A DNA stretch of 64,000 bases, from contig NZ_AP021846.1 of NCBI RefSeq assembly GCF_009176705.1, forward strand, positions 3,654,001-3,718,000, written 5' to 3'. This DNA is from Pseudoalteromonas sp. A25 (lineage in GTDB: Bacteria > Pseudomonadota > Gammaproteobacteria > Enterobacterales > Alteromonadaceae). Both the position numbers and the translations under genes were made by a program. Positions within the stretch are counted from its first letter, which is position 1, and each line of letters opens with the position of its first letter. The notes below the pieces were generated by a model. The model was given only the letters and a program-made list of their open reading frames with translations, did no database searches and was not told where the DNA came from. This document shows, piece by piece, positions 44,221-53,737 of this stretch.

Positions 44221-45111
44221 ATGATTGAGAAAGTAGAACTTCCGTGGCTGCTGAGCTTTTTATCGGTATATAACAAACTGAGCTTCAAGCAAGCAGCCTG
44301 TGATTTACAGTTGCCTACCTCCAATGTGAGTCGTCATGTTGCCCTACTCGAAGAGCAGTTGGCGGTAAGGTTGTTCGAGCGCACGACACGCAAAATGGTC
44401 GCCACAGAGGCAGGCATACGTTTATATGATGCAGTTGCACCACTGCTGCAAACACTCAACGACAGCCTCAACTTAGTCTCAAAACAAGGTCAAACGCTAT
44501 CAGGGCCTTTAAAGCTCATCATGCCAGATTTACCTTTTTTGGCACAGTGTATTGCTGATTTTTGCGCTGAGCACCCTTTGTTGGAACTGCGTTGTGATAC
44601 GCAGCTGGTGCCTTCCCAAGGATTACTGGATGGTTTTGATCTAGTGCTAAGCTTTGCCCGAGGTGCTTTGCCTGACTCTAACTGGGTAGCTAAAGAGCTA
44701 GCCCGCTGGCCAAGTGTGATAGTGGCATCCCCAGCGCTTTTAGCCAATCACCCAGCGCCTGATAATCTTGCTGCGCTCAGTCAAAGCCCCTGCATCACCA
44801 CGTTTACAGCGTTGCAGGGTATGCCTTGGAAGTTTAAGCAAAAGCGCACTGTTCACGTTCATTCGAGTTTTAAAGTAAACAGTGGCCATATGGCAAAAGC
44901 CGCGGCGCTGCGTGGTTTAGGGTTTGCCATATTACCCTTACATACTTGTCACACACAGCTTAAAAATGGTCAGTTGCAGCGCATAAACTTAGAACTGGAG
45001 CCAGAAGATCTGGTGCTTTATGCCTACTACTCAGGCAGACATTACCCACAGTTTAAAATCCAAGCCCTCATAACTCATCTCTGTAAACAATTTGAGAAAA
45101 ACGTTCTATAA
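44221..45111 (+). CDS. LysR-type transcriptional regulator
   Basis: The 296-residue protein has the N-terminal winged helix-turn-helix (SFLSVYNKLSFKQAACDLQ, then SNVSRHVALLEEQLAVRLFERTTRK) and a C-terminal effector domain of the periplasmic-binding type (about 95-290). GGAG lies 5 bases before the ATG at 44221. It lies divergent to the flavin monooxygenase gene and probably controls it and itself, with an effector unknown. The shared 103-base gap is the likely binding region; I did not see a clear T-N11-A site. Confidence 0.9.
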   Translation: MIEKVELPWLLSFLSVYNKLSFKQAACDLQLPTSNVSRHVALLEEQLAVRLFERTTRKMVATEAGIRLYDAVAPLLQTLNDSLNLVSKQGQTLSGPLKLIMPDLPFLAQCIADFCAEHPLLELRCDTQLVPSQGLLDGFDLVLSFARGALPDSNWVAKELARWPSVIVASPALLANHPAPDNLAALSQSPCITTFTALQGMPWKFKQKRTVHVHSSFKVNSGHMAKAAALRGLGFAILPLHTCHTQLKNGQLQRINLELEPEDLVLYAYYSGRHYPQFKIQALITHLCKQFEKNVL

Positions 45112-45113
45112 AC

Positions 45114-45143
45114 AAAAAGGCCATCAATCAAATTGATGGCCTA
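45114..45143 (-). terminator. Terminator of the malic enzyme gene
   Basis: GGCCATCAAT CAA ATTGATGGCC is a perfect 10-bp stem followed by five T on the minus strand. The convergent LysR gene ends 3 bases beyond it. Confidence 0.85.
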
Positions 45144-45163
45144 TAAGCTTAAATAAGCGGGTG

Positions 45164-46420
45164 TTATTGCGCTTTATGGTGTGCCATATAATTGTCTGGC
45201 AAATCGATTTGTGCAACACCTGATTCAATTGCAGCATGCGCTACCGCTTTGGCAATACGTGGCAGTAAACGCGGATCCATTGGTTTTGGAATAATATACT
45301 CTGGTCCAAACTCTAAGCTTTCAACATCCGCAGCTTTTAGCACCTCCGCAGATACTGGCTCTTTGGCAATACTACGAATAGCTTCTACCGCGGCTATTTT
45401 CATCTCATCGTTAATTGTCGTTGCACGCACATCAAGCGCACCACGGAAAATAAACGGAAAACACAATACGTTGTTCACTTGGTTTGGATAGTCAGAACGA
45501 CCGGTTGCCATGATCAAGTCTTGACGCGCACTATGCGCCACTTCTGGATTAATTTCAGGATCAGGATTTGAGCAAGCAAACACAACTGGCTTATCGGCCA
45601 TCAACTTTAACTCTTCTGGCTTTAATAAGTCAGGTCCAGATACCCCCACAAATACATCCGCTTCGGCAATCACGTCCTGCAAAGTACGTTTATCAGTGTT
45701 GTTGGCAAACAGTTTTTTATACTCGTTTAAATCATCGCGACGGGTATGAATAACGCCTTTACGGTCAAGCATATAAATATGCTCACGCTGAGCACCACAC
45801 TTAATCAATAACTCCATACAGGCAATCGCTGCAGCACCGGCACCCAAACAAACAATAATCGCATCGTGAATATCTTTGCCTTGAATTTCCAACGCATTCA
45901 ACATACCAGCGGCAGTAACAATGGCTGTACCGTGTTGGTCATCATGAAACACCGGAATATCACAACGTTCAATCAACGCCTTTTCGATTTCAAAACACTC
46001 TGGCGCTTTAATGTCTTCTAGGTTAATACCACCAAAGGTATCCGCGATATTGGCAACCGTATTGATAAAGTCTTCCGTTGTACGGTGTTTTACTTCAATA
46101 TCAATCGAATCAAGGCCAGCAAAACGCTTAAATAATAACGCCTTTCCTTCCATTACAGGCTTTGAAGCTAACGGGCCTAAATTACCTAAACCAAGGATCG
46201 CCGTACCATTACTGATCACCGCGACCATATTACCTTTACCTGTATACTGATAGGCAGCAGCGGGATCGGCGGCAATTTCTCGAACTGGTTCAGCCACACC
46301 TGGGCTATAAGCCAGCGCTAAGTCCTTGACGGTTTCCGCAGGCTTGGTCAACTCAACGCTGATTTTACCTGGAACGGGATGAGCATGATAATGTAGTGCT
46401 TTTTCACGAAAGTCTGACAT
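45164..46420 (-). CDS. Malic enzyme (oxaloacetate-decarboxylating), short form
   Basis: The enzyme oxidatively decarboxylates malate to pyruvate with NAD(P)+. The 418-residue protein has YSPGVAEPVREIA, the Rossmann loop GAGAAAIACM, FHDDQHGTAIVTAAG and ACSNPDPEI, as in the malic domain of MaeB. It lacks the C-terminal phosphotransacetylase-like domain of long MaeB proteins, so it is the compact form. Cofactor preference cannot be judged safely. A strong terminator follows and a 630-base AT-rich gap precedes it. Confidence 0.92.
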   Translation of the reverse strand: MSDFREKALHYHAHPVPGKISVELTKPAETVKDLALAYSPGVAEPVREIAADPAAAYQYTGKGNMVAVISNGTAILGLGNLGPLASKPVMEGKALLFKRFAGLDSIDIEVKHRTTEDFINTVANIADTFGGINLEDIKAPECFEIEKALIERCDIPVFHDDQHGTAIVTAAGMLNALEIQGKDIHDAIIVCLGAGAAAIACMELLIKCGAQREHIYMLDRKGVIHTRRDDLNEYKKLFANNTDKRTLQDVIAEADVFVGVSGPDLLKPEELKLMADKPVVFACSNPDPEINPEVAHSARQDLIMATGRSDYPNQVNNVLCFPFIFRGALDVRATTINDEMKIAAVEAIRSIAKEPVSAEVLKAADVESLEFGPEYIIPKPMDPRLLPRIAKAVAHAAIESGVAQIDLPDNYMAHHKAQ

Positions 46421-47011
46421 GACGCGATTTTTTCCTGCAAGAAGTTAAAAGTGAGAGTGAGATAAAATTCGCTAACTGGGTTAAACCATACCTACTTTAT
46501 AAATATATTCAAGCAATTTGAGGTCGATCCACTTAAACACATTTTAGCTGCAGATCACCGCCATTTTACCGACATTTAACTTAAATTAATCAAATTAAAG
46601 CCATGATAAAGAAGCTTAACATTGCTCTTTTTTGCCTAGTTCATGTGCAATTTTATTTAATTTTGTAAAAACCCATCAAAAATAACAAGAAGACAATATA
46701 TAATGAACTTTAGCAGCTAGATAACCAACTTTAGTAACATTTAACACATAAATTCAGCTTAAAAGAACCATTTTAACTGGAATTTTTATGCAATAAACGA
46801 TTTTAGCTAAGCAAATTTAACCCCGTGCAACGCTTAAAATATAGCCTCACAAGATAAGAAAACAAATGCATAACTGTGAATAATGGAGATAAAAGCAAGA
46901 AATTAGAGTTAAAACTCTACTCACGATATCTTGTCAAAACCTTTTAGGAAGTGCAGAGCGAGTAATTATTTATGATGTTGATAAAGTTAAATAATAGAAT
47001 GAAGTAGGCAC
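46421..47011. other. AT-rich intergenic region upstream of malic enzyme; no gene identified
   Basis: The gap between malic enzyme and the bL31 terminator has no ORF with a ribosome site. TTGCTT and TAGGTA, 16 bases apart, at about 46495 could be a weak malic enzyme promoter on the minus strand. Loosely repeated TTTAGC and TTTAAC stretches recur, but no element with defined ends is visible. Confidence 0.4.
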
Positions 47012-47038
47012 AAAAAAAGCACCCGAAGGTGCTTTTTT
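47012..47038 (-). terminator. Terminator of rpmE
   Basis: GCACC CGAA GGTGC stem, with T-runs on both strands, 13 bases after the rpmE stop. Confidence 0.85.
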
Positions 47039-47051
47039 AGTCAAACATTTC

Positions 47052-47267
47052 TTATTTTTTGCTGCTAAGCGCACCGAAACGTTTGTTGAAGCGGTCAACA
47101 CGACCACCTGTATCAAGAATTTTTTGCTTACCAGTATAGAACGGGTGACACTCAGAACATACGTCTAAGTGAATGTCTTTACATAGTGTTGAACGAGTTT
47201 GGAACTTGTTACCACATGAACAAGTAGCGTTAATCGTTTCGTAATTAGGGTGAATACCTTCTTTCAT
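47052..47267 (-). CDS. rpmE: 50S ribosomal protein bL31, zinc-binding form
   Basis: The 71-residue protein is the type A bL31, with zinc ligands in CSCG and CSECHPF and the [11 protein letters not shown] end, as in E. coli. The zinc form is normally expressed when zinc is plentiful, while a Cys-less paralogue (ykgM) takes over in zinc starvation; no such paralogue is in this window. It has its own terminator and is divergent from priA. Confidence 0.96.
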   Translation of the reverse strand: MKEGIHPNYETINATCSCGNKFQTRSTLCKDIHLDVCSECHPFYTGKQKILDTGGRVDRFNKRFGALSSKK

Positions 47268-47497
47268 AGCAACCTCTGGTTAGGCCGTATCGCTCTCCAA
47301 ACCCGAAGTTTGGCACCATACGTAGTTTATACAAATTAGTGGACGCGTATTTTAAGTAACTCTAAAACGATCCACAAGCAATAAATCACCGATTTTGGTA
47401 TTTTTTGTACAACTAAAACGCTAGCAACGCTATTACGCTAGGTTTTTTGGTGCGCCTTTAGTACATTACTCGTATATATCGTCTACCACAAAGGCTC

Positions 47498-49669
47498 ATG
47501 ATGTTTGCTGAAGTTGCCATTAAAGTGCCTTTATTTCGCACTTTTGACTACCAAATCCCCGATAACTGCAACGTTCAAGCGGGCTGTCGTGTCAAAGTGC
47601 CATTTGGTAACCGCAAACTACTGGCCATTGTTATGGCTGTCAAACCTGATACGCAAATACCCCAAAGCAAGTTAAAGTCGCTTTGCGATGTGTTAGACAA
47701 CACTCCCATTTTGTCACACCAACATCTGCAATTTTTGCGTTTTTGCGCCCAGTATTACTCACACCCTATTGGCGAGACACTGTTTACCGCGTTACCTGGT
47801 GCACTGCGCGATGGAGAGCACCCAGATAAAACAACTGTTGCAACCTATTCACTGACTGACGCTGGTAAACAATTACCCACACTTAGGGCTAAAAAACAAA
47901 TGGCCCTACTCAAACAACTCAGTGGCTCTGGTGAGTCGAGCTTAACAGAGCTCAAAGCGTTAGGTTTTAGTAAACAACAGATCAATGCCTTACTCGAAAA
48001 AAAACTCATCTGTGAACAGGTCAAGCATGACACACAGTGGCAAAGTCAGGCCATTGCGATTGCTCAGAAGCCGCGCTTAAATGAAGAGCAAGCAACAGCA
48101 TGCAGTGCCATCAACCAGCAACCTGGTTATCGATGCTTCTTACTTGAGGGGATCACTGGTAGCGGTAAAACTGAAGTATACCTGCAAAGTTTAGAGCGTA
48201 TTGTAGAAAGTGGAAAACAAGCACTGATCTTGGTGCCAGAGATAGGCTTAACACCGCAAACCGTCAATCGTTTTAGACGCCGCTTCGCCAACCTGCCTAT
48301 CGACCTGTGGCATTCGAACTTGACCGATAACGAACGTTTGCATACCTGGCGACGCGCAGAGCAAGGCAGTAGTGCATTAGTGATTGGCACGCGCTCCAGC
48401 GTTTTTCTGCCTTTTAAGAACTTAGGTATGATAATTGTTGATGAAGAGCATGACGGCTCTTTTAAACAGCAAGAAGGGTTGCGCTACCATGCCCGAGATT
48501 TAGCGGCATACCGTTGTGCTAACTTGCACCTTCCCTTAGTACTGGGTACCGCCACCCCGGCCTTGGAAACACTACAAAAAGCAATCGCGGGGAAGTATCA
48601 GCTACTCACTCTAAGTCAGCGGGCACAAACTGCCACGGATAATCAGTTTTTGTTAGTTGATATGAAAGGCCAAAAAGAGCAAGCAGGTATCGCACCAAAC
48701 ACGCTCCAGCATATTGAAGCAACGCTTAAGCGTGCTAAGCAAGTGATGATATTTTTGAATCGTCGCGGCTTCGCTCCCACATTATTGTGTCATGAATGCG
48801 GCTGGCTTAGTCAGTGCCAACATTGCAGCGCCAGTGCCACATATCACCGCGCAATGAATCGGTTGGTATGTCATCACTGTGGCGAGCAAACGTTCATTCC
48901 ACCGCAATGTCCTGATTGCGGTAGTACACAAATCATGCCAACTGGAATGGGTACCGAGCAACTCGAGAGTTTCTTTTCTGAACACTTTCCCGATACCCCT
49001 CTAAGTCGTATAGACCGAGACACAACGAGGCGAAAAGGTGCCTTAGAAGATGCGCTGGAAGACATTAATCAAGGTGGCGCTCGCATTTTGATAGGCACGC
49101 AAATGTTGGCCAAAGGCCATCACTTTGCCGATGTGAATTTAGTGGTTATTTTGGATGTGGACAGCGGCTTATACTCAAGTGATTTTCGCGCAACCGAACA
49201 CATGGCACAATTAATCACTCAAGTGGCCGGCCGAGCTGGGCGCAGTGGCGAAGCAGGTAAAGTACTGTTGCAGACTCACTTTCCCGAACACCCTCTATTG
49301 CAAGATTTAGTAAATAATGGTTATCAAGACTTTGCTCGGTTCGCTTTAAAAGAACGAGAAGAAGTACAACTACCGCCGTTTAGTCATTTAGCCATACTTA
49401 GAGCGCAGGCCACCAATGCCAAGCTGGTATTCGACTTTTTATCAGATCTTATTCCCGCTACCCCCTTCAGTGGTATACAATTGCTCGGGCCGATACCTGC
49501 ACCTATGGAGCGGCTAGCGGGTAAGTATCGCTATCAATTACATATTCAGGCTTCGCAGCGAGTAGTTTTGCATAACTATATCAGTCAGTTAATGCAATAC
49601 ATTAGCGACCATAAACTGGCCAATCGCGTGCGCTGGAGCATAGACATCGATCCTATGGATACCTACTAA
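47498..49669 (+). CDS. priA: Primosomal protein N' (PriA helicase)
   Basis: PriA recognises stalled forks and D-loops and reloads DnaB through PriB/DnaT. The 723-residue protein has the 3'-DNA-binding N-terminus, Walker A GITGSGKTEVYL, DEEHDGSFKQQ (motif II), a zinc-binding insert with eight cysteines (from CHECGWLSQCQHC to CPDCGS), and the helicase end with QVAGRAGRSG. The start is the first of two adjacent ATG codons. It lies 7 bases before ftsN, followed by hslVU, an order close to that of E. coli. Confidence 0.96.
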   Translation: MMFAEVAIKVPLFRTFDYQIPDNCNVQAGCRVKVPFGNRKLLAIVMAVKPDTQIPQSKLKSLCDVLDNTPILSHQHLQFLRFCAQYYSHPIGETLFTALPGALRDGEHPDKTTVATYSLTDAGKQLPTLRAKKQMALLKQLSGSGESSLTELKALGFSKQQINALLEKKLICEQVKHDTQWQSQAIAIAQKPRLNEEQATACSAINQQPGYRCFLLEGITGSGKTEVYLQSLERIVESGKQALILVPEIGLTPQTVNRFRRRFANLPIDLWHSNLTDNERLHTWRRAEQGSSALVIGTRSSVFLPFKNLGMIIVDEEHDGSFKQQEGLRYHARDLAAYRCANLHLPLVLGTATPALETLQKAIAGKYQLLTLSQRAQTATDNQFLLVDMKGQKEQAGIAPNTLQHIEATLKRAKQVMIFLNRRGFAPTLLCHECGWLSQCQHCSASATYHRAMNRLVCHHCGEQTFIPPQCPDCGSTQIMPTGMGTEQLESFFSEHFPDTPLSRIDRDTTRRKGALEDALEDINQGGARILIGTQMLAKGHHFADVNLVVILDVDSGLYSSDFRATEHMAQLITQVAGRAGRSGEAGKVLLQTHFPEHPLLQDLVNNGYQDFARFALKEREEVQLPPFSHLAILRAQATNAKLVFDFLSDLIPATPFSGIQLLGPIPAPMERLAGKYRYQLHIQASQRVVLHNYISQLMQYISDHKLANRVRWSIDIDPMDTY

Positions 49670-49676
49670 ATAAGTT

Positions 49677-50204
49677 ATGGCACAACACGATTACATAAAT
49701 AGAAAGCCGAAGAATAACAAAGGTGGCAAGAACACAGCCGCCAAAAAACCATTTCCAATTTTTTTGTCACTTGCGGCTTTCGTACTGGTTGGCGGCTTTG
49801 CGTATGGCTTGTGGTACATAAAGAATAATGCCGAGCCAAGCAAACTTGAAGCCGTCAACAAGCCAGTCAAAAAAGAACCGCAAAAACTAGAAAAACCCGT
49901 GATTAAGCCTTTCCTTGAAGAAATCAAACAACATGAGGTTAAGGTTGAAGTTAAAGAGATCAAGAGCAAGGGTCCTTATCAAATGCAGTGCGGCTCTTTC
50001 AGAACGCATGAGCAAGCCGAAGAAATGAAAGCAAAAATGGCTTTTTCGGGCTTAATTGCAGAAATTCGTCGTACCGAAGGCAGCAATGGTGTTTGGTATC
50101 GTGTCCGCCTAGGTCCATACGAAACATTGCGACAAGCAGAGAGTGACAAAAATAAACTCAAGCGTATCAAAATTGTCGGATGTGGTATCTGGGGCTGGAC
50201 TTGA
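49677..50204 (+). CDS. ftsN: Cell division protein FtsN-like, short SPOR protein
   Basis: FtsN activates septal peptidoglycan synthesis and binds denuded glycan through its SPOR domain. The 175-residue protein has a basic cytosolic N-terminus (MAQHDYINRKPK), one membrane helix (about 28-48), a Lys/Glu/Pro-rich linker and a C-terminal SPOR domain (about 97-170, YQMQCGSFRTHEQAEEMKA and RVRLGPYETLRQAE). It is much shorter than E. coli FtsN (319), mainly through a short linker. The gene order priA-ftsN-hslVU supports FtsN rather than a generic SPOR protein. Confidence 0.88.
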   Translation: MAQHDYINRKPKNNKGGKNTAAKKPFPIFLSLAAFVLVGGFAYGLWYIKNNAEPSKLEAVNKPVKKEPQKLEKPVIKPFLEEIKQHEVKVEVKEIKSKGPYQMQCGSFRTHEQAEEMKAKMAFSGLIAEIRRTEGSNGVWYRVRLGPYETLRQAESDKNKLKRIKIVGCGIWGWT

Positions 50205-50225
50205 TTTTAGCGCATTAGCCCATAT
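50200..50225 (+). promoter_or_regulatory. Candidate heat-shock (sigma32) promoter of hslVU
   Basis: CTTGAT and CCCATAT are separated by 13 bases, matching the sigma32 pattern CTTGAA-N13-17-CCCCAT. The -35 element covers the ftsN stop codon. It would start transcription about 50 bases before hslV. Confidence 0.6.
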
Positions 50226-50246
50226 CTTTTAACAATCTCATATTAA

Positions 50247-50272
50247 AAGGCGCCCAGAGCGCCTTCGTTTTT
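50247..50272 (+). promoter_or_regulatory. Stem-loop in the hslVU leader
   Basis: AAGGCGC CCAGA GCGCCTT forms a 7-bp stem, followed by CGTTTTT. It looks like a terminator for ftsN but lies just before the hslV ribosome site, inside the transcript expected from the heat-shock promoter. In E. coli an inverted repeat in the hslVU 5'-UTR stabilises the mRNA; this may do the same. Confidence 0.6.
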
Positions 50273-50282
50273 AAGGAATACT

Positions 50283-50801
50283 ATGACTACCATCGTAAGC
50301 GTACGTCGTGACAATAAAGTTGTCATTGGTGGAGATGGCCAAGTATCGCTTGGTAACACAGTAATGAAGGGCAATGCCCGTAAAGTTCGCCGCTTGTATA
50401 ACGGCAAAGTATTAGCAGGGTTTGCCGGTGGCACCGCAGATGCATTTACGTTATTTGAACGCTTTGAAAGCAAACTAGAAATGCACCAAGGGCACCTCAC
50501 CAAAGCTGCCGTTGAAATGGCCAAAGATTGGCGCAGTGACCGCGCCCTGCGTAAACTTGAAGCACTGTTAGCGGTGGCCGACGAAACGGCATCGTTGATT
50601 ATCACCGGAAATGGTGATGTGGTGCAGCCAGAGAACGACTTAATTGCCATTGGCAGTGGTGGCAATTTTGCGCAATCAGCCGCCATCGCTTTGCTAGAAA
50701 ATACTGATTTAAGCGCCCGTGAAATTGTTGAGAAAAGCCTGAAAATTGCGGGTGATATCTGCGTATTTACCAATAATTTCCAAACTATCGAAGAATTGTA
50801 A
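50283..50801 (+). CDS. hslV: ATP-dependent protease peptidase subunit HslV
   Basis: HslV is the threonine peptidase of the HslVU (ClpQY) heat-shock protease. The 172-residue protein exposes Thr2 after removal of Met (MTTIVSVRR) and has [22 protein letters not shown], as in E. coli (176). TAAGGA precedes the ATG. It is followed after 11 bases by hslU. Confidence 0.97.
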   Translation: MTTIVSVRRDNKVVIGGDGQVSLGNTVMKGNARKVRRLYNGKVLAGFAGGTADAFTLFERFESKLEMHQGHLTKAAVEMAKDWRSDRALRKLEALLAVADETASLIITGNGDVVQPENDLIAIGSGGNFAQSAAIALLENTDLSAREIVEKSLKIAGDICVFTNNFQTIEEL

Positions 50802-50812
50802 GAGGAATTGCC

Positions 50813-52141
50813 ATGACAGCAATGACCCCAAGAGAAATCGTCCACGAATTAGATCAACACATTATTGGCCAAGACAAGGCAAAAAAAGCCGTTGCCATTG
50901 CTCTACGTAATCGCTGGCGTCGTATGCAGCTAGAAGATGATTTGCGCGCAGAAGTTACCCCAAAAAATATCTTGATGATAGGTCCCACCGGTGTCGGTAA
51001 AACAGAAATTGCACGCCGTTTAGCAAAGCTTGCTAATGCGCCATTTATTAAGGTAGAAGCCACTAAATTCACCGAAGTCGGTTATGTAGGTAAAGAAGTA
51101 GAATCTATCATCAAAGACTTGGTCGACATTTCGTTCAAAATGACTCGTGAGCAGCAAGCCAAAAAGCACCAACACCGTGCCGAAGAGGCGGCTGAAGAGC
51201 GTATTCTTGATGCACTATTACCACCTGCAAAAGACGCATGGGGTGAATCGCAGCCAAACGAAAATAACTCAACTCGCCAAGTTTTTCGTAAAAAACTGCG
51301 CGAAGGCCAGCTAGACGACAAAGAAATCGACATTGATATCGCTGAAGCCGCGCCTAATGTGGAGATCATGGCCCCTCCTGGCATGGAAGAAATGACCAAT
51401 CAGTTGCAAGGCATGTTTCAAAACATGACTGGCGAGAAAAAGAAAAAGCGCAAGCTAAAAATCAAAGATGCATTTAAGCTACTAGTTGAAGAAGAAGCCG
51501 CTCGCATGGTCAACCCAGAGGAGCTTAAAGAGCAAGCTGTCTTCTCGGTTGAACAAAATGGTATCGTCTTTATCGACGAAATTGACAAGATCTGTAAACG
51601 TGGTGAAGCGCAAGGTCCTGATGTGAGCCGTGAAGGCGTGCAACGTGACCTACTGCCATTAATTGAAGGTTCTACCGTCAATACCAAGCATGGCATGGTT
51701 AAAACAGACCACATCTTGTTTATTGCCTCAGGCGCATTCCAAATGGCGAAACCTTCGGATCTCATCCCTGAGTTACAAGGTCGTTTGCCTATTCGTGTTG
51801 AACTTGAAGCATTAAGCGCGGGTGATTTCAAACGCATTCTCACAGAACCGCATGCATCTCTAAGTGAGCAACAAGAAGCCTTAATGAAAACCGAACAAGT
51901 TGATATTAGCTTCACCGATGATGCAATTACACGCCTTGCGGAAGCTGCATGGCAAGTAAATGAAAAAACAGAAAACATTGGTGCTCGTCGTCTTCACACC
52001 ATCATGGAAAAACTGATGGAAGAGTTATCTTACGACGCGTCAGAAAAGGCAGGTGAAAGTTTTGTGATTGATGCAGCTTATGTAGAAAAGCACTTAGATG
52101 CATTAGTACAAGACGAGGACTTGTCTCGCTTTATCCTATAA
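50813..52141 (+). CDS. hslU: ATP-dependent protease ATPase subunit HslU
   Basis: HslU is the AAA+ unfoldase that feeds HslV. The 442-residue protein shows Walker [14 protein letters not shown], Walker [10 protein letters not shown], the pore motif near GYVGKE, and the sensor-2 IGARRLHT, with the I domain inserted between. Length is one residue less than E. coli. The operon ends at the hairpin 52147-52175. Confidence 0.97.
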   Translation: MTAMTPREIVHELDQHIIGQDKAKKAVAIALRNRWRRMQLEDDLRAEVTPKNILMIGPTGVGKTEIARRLAKLANAPFIKVEATKFTEVGYVGKEVESIIKDLVDISFKMTREQQAKKHQHRAEEAAEERILDALLPPAKDAWGESQPNENNSTRQVFRKKLREGQLDDKEIDIDIAEAAPNVEIMAPPGMEEMTNQLQGMFQNMTGEKKKKRKLKIKDAFKLLVEEEAARMVNPEELKEQAVFSVEQNGIVFIDEIDKICKRGEAQGPDVSREGVQRDLLPLIEGSTVNTKHGMVKTDHILFIASGAFQMAKPSDLIPELQGRLPIRVELEALSAGDFKRILTEPHASLSEQQEALMKTEQVDISFTDDAITRLAEAAWQVNEKTENIGARRLHTIMEKLMEELSYDASEKAGESFVIDAAYVEKHLDALVQDEDLSRFIL

Positions 52142-52146
52142 CACAC

Positions 52147-52175
52147 ATAAAGCGGAGCTGTGTGCTCCGCTTTAT
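52147..52175 (+). terminator. Hairpin after hslU, likely terminator
   Basis: ATAAAGCGGAG and CTCCGCTTTAT form an 11-bp stem just past the hslU stop. The T-run is short. Its right end touches the MITE B copy at 52174. Confidence 0.7.
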
Positions 52176-52334
52176 GCCAATCCGCTTAACTAAGTGGTCT
52201 ATTTTGAGGCAAGAAAACCTTGTCGATAGCAAAGCAAAAATTTTGTGATTTAGTTGTTCTAAATAAGAAATTTTTAACCAGCTAGCGTCAGGTGTAATCC
52301 CCAAAAATGATTAAGTGTTATTGCGGATTGGTAT
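52174..52334. repeat. MITE-like repeat family B, copy 1 (161 bp)
   Basis: The ends are ATGCCAATCCGC and GCGGATTGGTAT, inverted copies of a 12-base terminal repeat. The interior aligns with the element at 61477-61638 over its full length. It has no coding capacity. It fills the gap between hslU and the DUF971 gene and ends 15 bases before that start codon. Confidence 0.82.
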
Positions 52335-52349
52335 TACTCTAGGCCAGTT

Positions 52350-52721
52350 ATGTATATAGTCACCAAATTACACTACCATCGAAAGAGTAAAAAGCTGGAT
52401 ATCGTATTTGACGATGGTCTAGAGTGCTCATTAACCAGTGAGTTTTTGCGCACGCACTCACCCAGTGCACAAGTGCAAGGCCACGGTACGGGTATGAAGT
52501 TAGTGTTGAATAAACAGCATGTGGCAATTACTAAACTTGAGCCTGTCGGTCACTATGCTGTACGTTTGAGCTTTGATGATGGCCATAATAGTGGCTTATA
52601 CAGCTGGCAATATCTCAGAACCTTATCTACTGATCATGACACTCTTTGGGAAAGCTATCAGCAACGCGTTCAAGAGCACAACGAAACCGAGCATACCGTT
52701 CCCATTAAGTTTGTACCTTAG
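52350..52721 (+). CDS. DUF971 family protein
   Basis: The 123-residue protein is a single DUF971 domain, related to the N-terminal domain of gamma-butyrobetaine hydroxylase. It shows LDIVFDDGLECSLTSEFLRTHSPSA, then LSFDDGHNSGLYSWQYLRTL. Stand-alone DUF971 proteins often lie beside hslVU; function is unknown, and links to Fe-S or iron biology have been proposed for relatives. MITE B copy 1 lies immediately upstream, so its promoter, if separate, is inside the element or further back in hslU. Confidence 0.85.
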   Translation: MYIVTKLHYHRKSKKLDIVFDDGLECSLTSEFLRTHSPSAQVQGHGTGMKLVLNKQHVAITKLEPVGHYAVRLSFDDGHNSGLYSWQYLRTLSTDHDTLWESYQQRVQEHNETEHTVPIKFVP

Positions 52722-52748
52722 TAACGCTTCCACCCGCGCCATAGTCTA

Positions 52749-53549
52749 CTATGGCGTTATCGTGTCCATATAAGACTCAATAATAGAAAAAAACGCCCCT
52801 TGCGGATCACAAATGACGGCATAACGTCCAACATCAGGCACATCAGTTGGCGGCACACATACTTTTGCCCCTAAACCCGCGGCTTTCTTAGCCACTCTAT
52901 CACAGTCCAGTACAGCAAAGTACATCATCCAATGGGGTGGCGTTTTTGACCCCCATGCCTCATTCATTTCAATCATTCCAGCCAATGCATGGTCGTCGTT
53001 ACTGAAAATTACATAATCCACACCCAGTACATTCTGATGGATAGAATGCCAACCAAATAGGGCACTATAAAACGCCTCTTTAACATCTCGGTTGCGACAA
53101 GCCAGTTCATGCCAGTAGGGAGTATTCGCTTCAAACGCTCTGCGACTGCCAATATGCTGCTTTGCTTGCCAAAGCGTGAGCTGCGCACCACCTGGGTCGG
53201 CAATAATGGCCATGCTGCCCGCTTCTCCAATATCATACGGTCCACGAACCAGCGCCCCACCCAACGCCTGTGCTGTGGCAACTGACGCCTCAACATCTAA
53301 TACAGCGACATAAGCTTGCCAAACACTTTGCTCTCGCGCTGCCTTCTTATTCTCACCCATTTCATACATGCCAGCGATAATGTCGCCTTGTTTGTTGAAG
53401 TTAGTATAAAAATCCCCATTGGCAGCACGCTCATCCTCAAACTCCCAACCGAATAATGCGCAATAGAATGGCTTGGCAATACGCCAATCTGCAGCCCGTA
53501 ACTCCGCCCAGCAAAACTCATGGGTGTGTGCATAGGTTAATTTACTCAT
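52749..53549 (-). CDS. VOC family protein, two glyoxalase/bleomycin-resistance-type domains
   Basis: The 266-residue protein has two vicinal-oxygen-chelate domains, each starting near a phrase ending FYCALFGWEFED and FYSALFGWHSIH, and ending in VADPGGAQLTLW-type and CDPQGAFFSII segments. VOC proteins bind a metal or small ligand and serve as lyases, dioxygenases or resistance proteins; substrate unknown. The ATG at 53549 with AGGCGGA upstream gives MSKLTYAHTHEFCW; a longer frame extends 60 residues upstream with no family match. It is convergent with DUF971, separated by 27 bases. Confidence 0.87.
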   Translation of the reverse strand: MSKLTYAHTHEFCWAELRAADWRIAKPFYCALFGWEFEDERAANGDFYTNFNKQGDIIAGMYEMGENKKAAREQSVWQAYVAVLDVEASVATAQALGGALVRGPYDIGEAGSMAIIADPGGAQLTLWQAKQHIGSRRAFEANTPYWHELACRNRDVKEAFYSALFGWHSIHQNVLGVDYVIFSNDDHALAGMIEMNEAWGSKTPPHWMMYFAVLDCDRVAKKAAGLGAKVCVPPTDVPDVGRYAVICDPQGAFFSIIESYMDTITP

Positions 53550-53708
53550 GTTTGTCCGCCTTTTAAGAGCACCTATATGGGTGATAGTAGAGATTATTGG
53601 AATATGCAATCTGAATACTTGATAGAGCAGAAAATTATAACTAGAGAACGCCGTTAAACTGGTTCTAACAGTGGCGAAAATAGAGAACAAAAAAACAGCA
53701 AGGTTATA

Positions 53709-53727
53709 AGGGCTACTATTGTAGCCC
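53709..53727 (-). terminator. Hairpin after the GNA1162-type gene, possible terminator
   Basis: GGGCTAC TATT GTAGCCC forms a 7-bp stem 11 bases past the stop, followed on the minus strand by a short T-containing stretch. Confidence 0.5.
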
Positions 53728-53737
53728 AAAACTAAAC

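Noticed and set aside
46421..47011. A third dispersed repeat in the AT-rich gap before malic enzyme
   Set aside because: The TTTAGC/TTTAAC repeats are loose and no defined ends or second copy were found.
52749..53729. A 326-residue form of the VOC protein starting at 53729
   Set aside because: The first 60 residues match no VOC protein and the internal ATG has a good ribosome site.
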